From IMG/VR virus record IMGVR_UViG_3300027906_000035, positions 1-45,012 of that record: a stretch of DNA of 45,012 bases. One strand, written 5' to 3'. Source of the DNA: a virus. The notes under the pieces are model-generated. The model ran no database searches. It had not been told where the DNA came from and worked only from the letters and a program-made list of their open reading frames with translations. Of the stretch, positions 40,292 through 45,012 are shown piece after piece. Position numbers and translations under genes: made by a program. Within the stretch, counting starts at the first letter, position 1, and every line of letters starts with the position of its first letter.

Positions 40292-40885
40292 TTAATATCT
40301 TTCCCGGATGCATTCCCAAATGATGGCCTGATATTCATAGCCTTTGAATCCCACCTTTCTCGCCTCATCTAATAATATACTAGACAATTCATCGTACCTG
40401 CTGGGGGTTAGCCCAGACACTACGGTCTTACCAAACATAGCCCTTAACATCCAAACATCTATTGTAACATATTCTTCATTTAATGTCGCAATATTTTGGA
40501 TGAAAGCATGAGTCTTCCTGCTTGATTTGTTTATTGTTAATTTACCCTGTGCAATTGCAAAGGCCTTGTATTTGTTTGTGTTGAATGTACATACCCTTAC
40601 ATCTTCCGGAGGGGTCTTTTCATGGACTGCCTCAAGTACTCGGCCTGTGTCAAACACATTTCTTTCCCATTTGTTTCGTGGAGATAGTGCAGATAAAACA
40701 CCTGCTACTGTGTAGGTATCAAACTGTCCGTTCCATCTTTCGGATTTTGATTTTACTATTTCGTGAACCTCAGCATACCAGGCCTTGCCACTATAAATGT
40801 GTTTCTCTGTTGCCAAGTCAAAATAATTTCTGAGGTTTTTTCTTACCTTGTTTTTCATGTAAGGGGTAATCTTCTTTAATTTCAT
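40292..40885 (-). CDS. HhH-GPD/DNA glycosylase-like conserved phage protein
   Basis: 197 aa. Core motifs: TVAGVLSALSPRNKWERNVF (residues about 58-77), FNTNKYKAFAIAQG, KTHAFIQNIATL, VTIDVWMLRAMFG and a C-terminal GFKGYEYQAIIWE. I know this series from actinophage and other phage proteins of unknown function. The all-helical layout, with A-x-LSP-x-x-x-W-x-x-N, a GK-x-x-x-F helix-turn and a [VI]-D-x-W/H-x-x-R-x strand-helix, resembles the helix-hairpin-helix glycosylase fold, in which the aspartate (here in T-I-D-V-W) is catalytic. Fold assignment is inference. A role in processing or tolerating modified bases would fit the early arm. Confidence 0.6.
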   Translation of the reverse strand: MKLKKITPYMKNKVRKNLRNYFDLATEKHIYSGKAWYAEVHEIVKSKSERWNGQFDTYTVAGVLSALSPRNKWERNVFDTGRVLEAVHEKTPPEDVRVCTFNTNKYKAFAIAQGKLTINKSSRKTHAFIQNIATLNEEYVTIDVWMLRAMFGKTVVSGLTPSRYDELSSILLDEARKVGFKGYEYQAIIWECIRERY

Positions 40886-40896
40886 TTGATTTTATT

Positions 40897-41157
40897 TTAA
40901 GTTATGTAAAAGGGTTGTTCTATTATCTCAAAGTCTACCTTGTTGTGCAGTTCTTTAGCAATACGCAAGGCATCTTCAAATATATTTACGCCATAGATGT
41001 TCCGCCTTGATTTAGCATCTATGATCGTTAGCTCGTTTATTTTTATGTCTATAAGACACCTAACAATAAACGTTCTGTCATTCCTTACCATTGTAAAGGA
41101 TAACCTGTAATCTGTTGGGGTAATTTTTGCATCTCTAAATGTAGTTTTTAGTTCCAT
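40897..41157 (-). CDS. Hypothetical protein, 86 aa
   Basis: Beta-rich start (LKTTFRDAKITPTDYRLSFT, RTFIVRCLIDIKINELTIID) and a helix (IFEDALRIAKELHNKVDFEI). Soluble. It overlaps the upstream gene by ten bases. Not recognised. Confidence 0.55.
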   Translation of the reverse strand: MELKTTFRDAKITPTDYRLSFTMVRNDRTFIVRCLIDIKINELTIIDAKSRRNIYGVNIFEDALRIAKELHNKVDFEIIEQPFYIT

Positions 41158-41477
41158 TGGTCGTTATTTTCGTTAAAATCATGTTCTAATTCAAGTTCCC
41201 ATAGGTTGTTGTCATCATTATAAAAGTCATAAGCATTGTCTAATGATCCATTGGTTCCTATTCTAATTTCCTCTCTTGATGGTATGTGTTGGCCATAGGG
41301 GTTGGTAAATGACTGATTGGGTAGGAAGTACATACCACATTCTAAGCCTCTCACAGCCTCTCTGCCGACCGATCCCTCCATTGACCATACATAACCATTA
41401 TCAATCCATTCTTGCATCATCTTGATGTGTGGGAAGTCTTGTTGTCGTTCTCTAATAAATTTTTCTTTTACTTTCAT
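41148..41477 (-). CDS. Hypothetical protein, 109 aa
   Basis: MKVKEKFIRERQQDFPHIKM, EWIDNGYVWSMEGSVGREAV, GLECGMYFLPNQSFTNPYGQ and an acidic end (NNLWELELEHDFNENNDQWN). The mid part (WSMEGSVGR-x-A, CGMYFLP) looks like a compact conserved domain, but I cannot name it. Preceded by the AAAATAAAATG leader shared by neighbouring genes. Confidence 0.55.
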   Translation of the reverse strand: MKVKEKFIRERQQDFPHIKMMQEWIDNGYVWSMEGSVGREAVRGLECGMYFLPNQSFTNPYGQHIPSREEIRIGTNGSLDNAYDFYNDDNNLWELELEHDFNENNDQWN

Positions 41478-41489
41478 TTTATTTCAGTT

Positions 41490-41849
41490 TTAAATTTCTG
41501 CTTCAAAACAACAGTAGTCAAGATCAGGATTATCATCAAAGAAGTCCTTAACTTGCTTTCCTAAACAATAGTCAGCATACTCTGATAAATCTTCATTTGT
41601 AACATTGTATTGTTTCTGAATCTCATTATTGTAACCATTGTTTTCTTCAAACATTTTGTTTACCCTTTCAATTGAACCCTTATCAATTGAATCTAGTTCC
41701 TTGACTATATCATCATACTTATCTCTACTGATTTCATAATCAATATAGCTTGGTTCCACTTCTTCTGCACCAAATCTTGTGTGTGCATCGCTTGATTGTA
41801 CTGCGAACATAAACTTTCCGTCTACATCGCCATTATAATATCTTCCCAT
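41490..41849 (-). CDS. Conserved phage protein, MGRYYNGD family
   Basis: 119 aa. The start MGRYYNGDVDGKFMFAVQSS followed by D-A-x-x-RFG and E-P-x-Y-[IV]-[DN]-Y is a pattern I recognise from uncharacterised phage proteins (MGRYY-[NT]-GD-I-x-GKF-[WM]-F-[AG]-VQSS). The second half is acidic and helical and ends with DDNPDLDYCCFEAEI. The role is unknown. It has the AATAAAATAAAATG leader common to this block. Confidence 0.65.
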   Translation of the reverse strand: MGRYYNGDVDGKFMFAVQSSDAHTRFGAEEVEPSYIDYEISRDKYDDIVKELDSIDKGSIERVNKMFEENNGYNNEIQKQYNVTNEDLSEYADYCLGKQVKDFFDDNPDLDYCCFEAEI

Positions 41850-41865
41850 TTTATTTTATTTTAAA

Positions 41866-42033
41866 TTAATTTTCATAGTGTTCTTTATACAAGTTTGCTC
41901 GATAACTTATTTCAGCATTTGATATATGAATAGTTGTATCATTGTTTACTTCCACATATAAATCTTCATCTGTAATGTATGCTGAAATGTCATTCATTTC
42001 AAACCATTTTAAAGCTAATTCTATTTCTTTCAT
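41866..42033 (-). CDS. Hypothetical protein, 55 aa
   Basis: A 55-codon frame: MKEIELALKWFEMNDISAYI, TDEDLYVEVNNDTTIHISNA, EISYRANLYKEHYEN. A helix followed by two or three strands, acidic. The ATG lies in AAAATGAAAG, the same A/T leader as its neighbours, one base after the upstream stop, and 16 bases separate its stop from the next ATG. It fills an otherwise empty 185-base gap. No family recognised. Confidence 0.65.
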   Translation of the reverse strand: MKEIELALKWFEMNDISAYITDEDLYVEVNNDTTIHISNAEISYRANLYKEHYEN

Positions 42034-42034
42034 T

Positions 42035-42277
42035 TTATTTAAAGTTTATAAATTGTTGGTGTATGTACTCTTCAGGATCAGGACAATGTAAATGTACTTC
42101 TGATTTTACTTTACCATCCTCGATGACTTCTGTCATTAGACTTACATCATACCCTGTCGGATCCATGATCGCTATCTCTTTGTTCTTGTTGTCATTGGTA
42201 TACTCCCATACCATATAGCTATCCCCGTTGTAGGAGATAGCTTTTTCAATGACTTTCGTGTTAACTATTGTTTTCAT
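42035..42277 (-). CDS. Hypothetical protein, 80 aa
   Basis: Beta-rich: KAISYNGDSYMVWEYTNDNK, NKEIAIMDPTGYDVSLMTEV, then HLHCPDPEEYIHQQFINF. Soluble and acidic, one Cys. The order hairpin-hairpin-helix is like that of other proteins in the block. No family recognised. Confidence 0.55.
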   Translation of the reverse strand: MKTIVNTKVIEKAISYNGDSYMVWEYTNDNKNKEIAIMDPTGYDVSLMTEVIEDGKVKSEVHLHCPDPEEYIHQQFINFK

Positions 42278-42295
42278 TTTATTTTATTTATGTTG

Positions 42296-42631
42296 TTATT
42301 CAAAAGTAAGATTGCCAGCATCATCATATACTTGGTCAAGGTATTCATCTTTATCACCATGTTTAAATGGCACAGATGCAATTAAATATACAAATCTATT
42401 AACCCAATGAAATCCTTGAGTTATATACATACCCTCATCTCCTTCGACCATAGTCCAAATAAGATTAGGGTTTTGTTTCTTAACATATTCTAAATCCTCT
42501 CCATAGGTTTCAAAATACATTGGACTGCCTATCACATTGCCCTCCGTTTCTCCTTCCTGATATTCAGGATTCTCGATATGATTATATATCGGTTTATACT
42601 TGTCGTAAAATTTGTCGCTATTTTCTTTCAT
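42296..42631 (-). CDS. Hypothetical protein, 111 aa
   Basis: Acidic, with NHIENPEYQEGETEGNVIGS, YFETYGEDLEYVKKQNPNLI and WTMVEGDEGMYITQGFHWVN RFVYLI (two adjacent segments). The stretch IWTMVEGDEGMYITQGFHWVNR resembles a conserved strand-helix seen in small phage proteins of unknown role. No signal or membrane anchor. Five bases separate it from the upstream gene. Confidence 0.55.
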   Translation of the reverse strand: MKENSDKFYDKYKPIYNHIENPEYQEGETEGNVIGSPMYFETYGEDLEYVKKQNPNLIWTMVEGDEGMYITQGFHWVNRFVYLIASVPFKHGDKDEYLDQVYDDAGNLTFE

Positions 42632-42636
42632 TTTAT

Positions 42637-42903
42637 TTATATGTTATCTAGGGCATAGTCTACTACCTCATCATAATCATATCCCCATTGATCAAGAATC
42701 TCGTAAAGGTTTTTATAATAAAACCTTACTCCCTCTCTCTTTGCTGAATCGTGTAACCAAATTGGATTCTCGCCATCTTCAGCAAATCGCAGTAGGATTG
42801 ACTTATAAACATTTAGTTGGGCATCACCCTCTAATTTTACTTCTATCTCTCTGGTTTCGCAGTCAGATATTACTTTAAAGTTGTTTTTTGTTAGTGTTGT
42901 CAT
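42637..42903 (-). CDS. Hypothetical protein, 88 aa
   Basis: Begins MTTLTKNNFKVISDCETREI, continues with LLRFAEDGENPIWLHDSAKR and ends with EILDQWGYDYDEVVDYALDN. Acidic, strand-then-helix. Its ATG lies 20 bases downstream (leftward) of a long hairpin, so its translation or transcription may be set by that structure. Function unknown. Confidence 0.55.
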   Translation of the reverse strand: MTTLTKNNFKVISDCETREIEVKLEGDAQLNVYKSILLRFAEDGENPIWLHDSAKREGVRFYYKNLYEILDQWGYDYDEVVDYALDNI

Positions 42904-42922
42904 AATTTTAAGATTAGATTAG

Positions 42923-42975
42923 GTTTGGTTTAGAGGAGTGAAAGGGAACAGCTCACCCCTCAGTTCAAACCAAAC
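42923..42975 (-). ncRNA. Long two-part hairpin in the leader of the 42637-42903 gene
   Basis: Outer stem: GTTTGGTTT (42923-42931) pairs perfectly with AAACCAAAC (42967-42975). Inner stem: GAGGAGTGA (42933-42941) faces TCACCCCTC (42953-42961); the single non-Watson-Crick pair is G-U when read leftward and A-C when read rightward, which favours a leftward RNA. An 11-base loop closes it. There is no T tract on either side, so it is more likely a leader structure or processing site than a simple terminator. Confidence 0.55.
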
Positions 42976-42985
42976 AAATTAATAA

Positions 42986-43084
42986 ATGAAAAAAAGTATT
43001 TGTTCCCTATGTGGTACGCAGGAGGAGGAACATGACCCTCACTTCATCTCGAGATTCTATTTACCCGTCGGTAATCCTGCGTAG
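42986..43084 (+). CDS. C2H2-type micro-protein ORF, 32 aa (opposite strand)
   Basis: ATG after AATTAATAA, then MKKSICSLCGTQEEEHDPHF and ISRFYLPVGNPA. C6-x2-C9-x6-H16-x2-H19 is a full set of zinc ligands with unusual close spacing. It is the only rightward candidate gene in the right arm and shares its bases with a cloverleaf-like inverted-repeat structure. Either the protein or the RNA may be the real product. No family recognised; moderate doubt. Confidence 0.35.
   Translation: MKKSICSLCGTQEEEHDPHFISRFYLPVGNPA
43015..43083 (-). ncRNA. Cloverleaf-like structured element, 69 bases
   Basis: TACGCAGG (43015-43022) and CCTGCGTA (43076-43083) form a perfect 8-bp closing stem. Inside are three small hairpins: GAGG/CCTC (43025-43040), the perfect palindrome ATCTCGAGAT (43046-43055), and TTACC/GGTAA with a four-base loop (43061-43074). 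The outline is tRNA-like in size, but there is no T-loop sequence, D-loop GG or CCA, so it is not a tRNA. It sits in a 188-base gap in an operon whose other gaps are mostly under 25 bases. The coding strand is uncertain. Confidence 0.4.
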
Positions 43085-43091
43085 ATTGTAA

Positions 43092-43337
43092 TTATTCTTT
43101 GCATATTTCGTTTACTTCGTCACATGTAGAGCATCCAAAACCATCCCAATCTCTTTCTGTTAAGTCTTGAATTCTCTCTATTTTCATCTCGATTTCTTCA
43201 TCATCTTCAAACATATCCATAAGCATAGATACAGTTGTCATTACCAGCTTGAACTCTCCAACATCTCGGATGTCGAGTTTCTCAATTATCTTAAGGGCTA
43301 ATTGTTCTTTGTTGTTTGTGATAGGTATTGTTTGCAT
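43092..43337 (-). CDS. Hypothetical acidic protein, 81 aa
   Basis: Helical: NKEQLALKIIEKLDIRDVGE, FKLVMTTVSMLMDMFEDDEE, IERIQDLTERDWDGFGCSTC. The C-terminal end holds C-x2-C plus one more Cys (CSTCDEVNEIC). Acidic overall. Eight bases separate its ATG from the upstream gene. Not recognised. Confidence 0.55.
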   Translation of the reverse strand: MQTIPITNNKEQLALKIIEKLDIRDVGEFKLVMTTVSMLMDMFEDDEEIEMKIERIQDLTERDWDGFGCSTCDEVNEICKE

Positions 43338-43344
43338 GATTTGT

Positions 43345-43626
43345 TTATTTTATTGATATAAATTCTTCGTTTGTTTCACTTGTCCATGAGTCAGAGGTTA
43401 GGACATCAAAATCTCCTAATTGACCCTTCGATATTATATTAATACCTCTTTTTGTTAGGTAGTCAATCGCTATCTCTTGAACATTATTGAAAGCATACCC
43501 ATAAGGGATTGTTACTCTATCAGTTTTTTGATATCTGCTTTCTGTTATACTCACTCTCGTTCCTTTGTGTTTGGTTGGTGGTAAATATTTGACTTTAAAG
43601 ATTCTTTGGTTCGGTACTGTTTTCAT
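43345..43626 (-). CDS. Hypothetical protein, 93 aa
   Basis: The ATG at 43626 follows TTTAATATTTTAATT, the usual leader; an in-frame ATG 30 bases upstream lies inside a hairpin and is less likely. Sequence: MKTVPNQRIFKVKYLPPTKH, KGTRVSITESRYQKTDRVTI, AIDYLTKRGINIISKGQLGD, ending TSETNEEFISIK. The strand-rich FKVKYLPPT-x-x-KG-x-R[VI] start followed by an [AI]-x-x-[YF]-L-x-x-[RH]-G helix is common in short phage and bacterial proteins of unknown role. It is the first gene after the 430-base structured island. Confidence 0.6.
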   Translation of the reverse strand: MKTVPNQRIFKVKYLPPTKHKGTRVSITESRYQKTDRVTIPYGYAFNNVQEIAIDYLTKRGINIISKGQLGDFDVLTSDSWTSETNEEFISIK

Positions 43627-43900
43627 AATTAAAATATTAAAGATTAGATACCCCATGAGATATTCTCTGCGCTCATGAGGTTATTGTTGTTTTAAAATGT
43701 TGCTTTTGTATCTCTATTCTGTCCACTGACCACTGGACTCGCTAAGGTGTTACAACCAAATAGCTTCGGCTTTACAAGGTGCGGAGATTCGCTACCTATT
43801 AAAATGTGCATACTACCGCCTTACACATAAGCGGATTACTCTTGTCAATTATCGAGTGATTCAAAATGTCAATGAACGACTGCGATACACTTTGCTGGGG

Positions 43901-43956
43901 TGGGTCGTTTGACCTCTTCCCGTTGGCATTGTTGGTGCTGGGTCGTTTGACCTCTT
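43901..43956. repeat. Two exact 18-base direct repeats, each a small hairpin
   Basis: TGGGTCGTTTGACCTCTT occurs at 43901-43918 and again at 43939-43956, 38 bases apart. Each copy contains GGTC-GTTT-GACC, a four-base stem with a four-base loop, or an imperfect palindrome for a dimeric binding protein. Direct repeats of a palindrome are typical of operators, iterons, or repeated RNA hairpins. Confidence 0.7.
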
Positions 43957-43980
43957 GCACACTGTACCCGTTAGGCGTTT

Positions 43981-44002
43981 AAAGTCCTCCTAATGGACTT
44001 TT
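43981..44002 (+). terminator. Perfect 7-bp hairpin with short T run
   Basis: AAAGTCC (43981-43987) pairs with GGACTTT (43995-44001) around a seven-base loop, followed by TTTGTT when read rightward. It could end a rightward RNA made from the island; read leftward the tail is AAACGCC and it would not terminate well. The stem is weak, so moderate confidence only. Confidence 0.4.
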
Positions 44003-44005
44003 GTT

Positions 44006-44044
44006 GGGTGGGGGGAATCGAACCCCCATAAACACCATGCACCC
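44006..44044 (-). other. tRNA T-arm-like module (tRNA 3' fragment or att-like site)
   Basis: Read leftward, GGGGG-TTCGATT-CCCCC (44027-44011) is a perfect tRNA T-arm: five pairs, seven-base loop with the invariant TTCGA. It is enclosed by a second stem, GGGTG (44044-44040) with CACCC (44010-44006), like a shortened acceptor. No D or anticodon arm can be found in the adjoining bases, where a coding gene ends at 44057. Options are a tRNA or tmRNA 3' remnant, an attachment site copied from a host tRNA, or a tRNA mimic. No integrase is present in the window. Confidence 0.5.
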
Positions 44045-44056
44045 GATTGAAAGCTT

Positions 44057-44452
44057 TTAAGCTGCTTTTTTGGTTGACTTTTTAACCCTTTTGGGGGTTG
44101 TTTCAACGTTCCACTCGATGCCCTTTATGTCTTTAGCTTTACGCCCAACAACATTAAGAACATGCCAAAACGACCACTTCGTGCGGGGCGTTCCATCCTT
44201 GTTGACCTTCTCCTTGTCTTTGGTTAGACTTAAAATGCTCTTGGCATTCATTAAGCGATTAAGTGAAATTTTGACCTCGTGCCTTTTCTCGGTTTCCTCA
44301 ACGTATGCCCTCAAGGTTTCTAATCCTTCATTGTTTGCATACCTAATGACACCGGACAGACTAAAAACGGACTCTTTAAAATTGTCGTTCGCTTTACTCT
44401 TAGCGGTTAAAAGGCTTGATTTCTTGCGTGGTTGTGTAGTAACTTTTTTCAT
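44057..44452 (-). CDS. Basic hypothetical protein, first gene of the leftward arm
   Basis: 131 aa, strongly basic at both ends (MKKVTTQPRKKSSLLTAKSK and KRVKKSTKKAA). Middle: NFKESVFSLSGVIRYANNEG, LETLRAYVEETEKRHEVKIS, and TPRTKWSFWHVLNVVGRKAK. The Lys-rich ends and the small helical core suggest a DNA-binding or nucleoid-associated protein, but I do not recognise a family. Codon use is more GC-rich (TTG, CTC, ACC, GCC) than in the neighbours. As the promoter-proximal gene of the early arm it may be the first phage protein made after entry. It ends just before the T-arm-like module. Confidence 0.6.
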   Translation of the reverse strand: MKKVTTQPRKKSSLLTAKSKANDNFKESVFSLSGVIRYANNEGLETLRAYVEETEKRHEVKISLNRLMNAKSILSLTKDKEKVNKDGTPRTKWSFWHVLNVVGRKAKDIKGIEWNVETTPKRVKKSTKKAA

Positions 44453-45012
44453 AATATTAAATTTTAAGTTTTTGAATTTGATACAATGATAAAGAGAGGA
44501 TTTTTAACGATTGCAAAAAATGTAGAAATGTAAATTTTTTTATGTTTTTTGTTTTATTTCTTTATTTATTTGGATTTGTCAATTTTATTTATTATAGGCA
44601 TTTATCAAGGTTGGGACTATTTGAAAAGCTGGTTTAATTGGCTGGTAATGTTGGGCAGTTGTAATTTTTCCAGCTGGACTCATTTAGGGGGTGTTTGTTT
44701 TGGTGTTTGTAATCTTAAAACGTTGGTTGGTTGCTGTCTCTGGATAACTTCCACAGCTTACCCGATTAAACGCACCAAAAGTGTGCAAAAGTCAAAAGTT
44801 TTTCGCCTACTGTGGTTTTTTCGTTGGGGGGTGGGGTTTGTAGTTGGGTTTTCTGTAGGATGTCGGGTGTTGTATTATATATATAGCCCAAATACTACAC
44901 ATTTCTAACGGTGGCATAAAAAGTGGACATTAACTATCTACTATTATAGGTATACAGTTATTTGTCACCTTTTCCCGCCACATCTTTTTGTAGTTACATT
45001 TATTATCTATAT
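44453..45012. other. 560-base intergenic region without a convincing gene
   Basis: The rightward strand is T/G-rich and poor in C, with long homopolymer-like T stretches between 44520 and 44600. A 119-codon rightward frame (44549-44908) is open but its Trp/Cys/Phe/Gly-heavy product and T/G bias look like a by-product of composition. Leftward, a possible promoter for the 44057-44452 gene is TATCATTG (one mismatch to TAnnTTTG, 44495-44502 region) with TTG about 22 bases upstream. The likely origin signals are listed separately. The last 110 bases show nothing I can name. Confidence 0.5.
44738..44800. other. Candidate replication origin: DnaA-box-like site plus CAAAAGT iterons
   Basis: TCTGGATAA (44739-44747) is the reverse complement of TTATCCAGA, one base from the DnaA box TTATCCACA, and is part of the inverted repeat TGGA-TAACT-TCCA with CACAG next to it. 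Thirty bases on, CAAAAGT occurs three times (44776-44782, 44786-44792, 44793-44799). The phage encodes a DnaA domain IV protein and a winged-helix initiator. A box plus short direct repeats in a non-coding, strand-biased region at the head of the replication arm is what an origin looks like, but chance matches are possible in so short a sequence. Confidence 0.4.

Larger units (their letters stand above)
43627..44056. ncRNA. Non-coding island rich in secondary structure (candidate structured RNA)
   Basis: A 430-base stretch without a convincing gene inside an otherwise packed operon. By hand count bases 43861-44040 are about half G+C, far above the flanking genes. Visible structure: CCCCATGAG/CTCATGAGG (43651-43680; its odd pair is G-U only when read leftward), GTCCA/TGGAC (43721-43738), a C(TTCG)G tetraloop hairpin (43762-43771), CCGCCTTA/TAAGCGG with a bulge (43816-43834), two 18-base direct repeats, a terminator-like hairpin (43981-44001) and a T-arm-like module (44006-44044). 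Raised GC plus stems in an AT-rich genome is the usual sign of structured RNA. The strand is unclear: the tetraloop and terminator favour rightward, the first hairpin and T-arm leftward. Confidence 0.45.

Noticed and set aside
43640-43656. ATTAGATACCCC, similar to the 16S rRNA 785-797 region
   Set aside because: Only about a dozen bases match and nothing around them resembles rRNA; chance similarity.
43866-43982. 38-codon rightward frame over the direct repeats
   Set aside because: Its hydrophobic, Leu/Cys-rich product has no start-context support and ends within the terminator-like hairpin; the repeats and stems explain the sequence better.
44549-44908. 119-codon rightward frame rich in Phe, Trp, Gly, Cys
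   Set aside because: Composition follows the T/G bias of the strand, there is no domain, it begins in a T-run, and it contains the DnaA-box-like site and iterons. Not excluded, but not supported.

Overview
The window looks like most of a short-tailed (podovirus-like) double-stranded DNA phage of a Bacteroidota host, probably a marine flavobacterium. The host inference rests on low GC, the absence of Shine-Dalgarno sites, A/T-only translation leaders (such as AATTTAAATATAATG and AATAAAATG), and several matches to the Bacteroidota -7 promoter element TAnnTTTG, two of them five bases from an ATG. The podovirus inference rests on terminase, portal, scaffold and coat genes, connector-like genes, a propeller-type tail protein, and a train of ejection-type internal virion proteins, with no sheath, tape-measure or tail-tube gene. 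I see no integrase, repressor, DNA polymerase, CRISPR array or complete tRNA.

Left arm (1-28958, all rightward, virion and lysis genes). It opens inside a glycine-rich tail adhesin. Next come a cyanophage-type tail accessory protein, two small unknowns (one GroES-like), and a compact set of overlapping lysis-type genes with a transmembrane coiled-coil protein and an Rz1-like lipoprotein. Then follow the terminase genes, portal, scaffold, major coat protein with a strong terminator, two connector-like proteins, and a 2506-aa protein with about 720 residues of thrombospondin type-3 (calcium-binding) repeats. A detached tail domain, a GNAT acetyltransferase and three internal or ejection proteins ending in a 1790-aa polyvalent protein complete the arm.

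Right arm (29036-44452, nearly all leftward, replication and early genes). It holds a PD-(D/E)XK nuclease, a metallophosphoesterase, a PAPS-reductase-family ATPase, a Twinkle/gp4-type primase-helicase, a winged-helix initiator, and a stand-alone DnaA domain IV protein. These are followed by an SSB-like protein, a YqaJ-type exonuclease and an ERF annealing protein. Then comes a run of very small, mostly unrecognised genes at 37.9-43.6 kb, typical of early host-takeover genes. The two arms converge on a hairpin terminator at 28959-28986.

Two islands interrupt the tightly packed right arm. One (42904-43091) folds on paper into a long hairpin plus a cloverleaf-like element and also carries a 32-codon C2H2-type micro-ORF on the opposite strand. 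The other (43627-44056) is GC-rich for this genome, full of inverted and direct repeats, and ends in a tRNA T-arm-like module. The last 560 bases hold no convincing gene but have a near-consensus DnaA box next to three CAAAAGT repeats. With a phage-encoded DnaA-box-binding protein in the same arm, this is my best candidate for the replication origin. The first gene is cut by the left edge, so the genome extends beyond the window.
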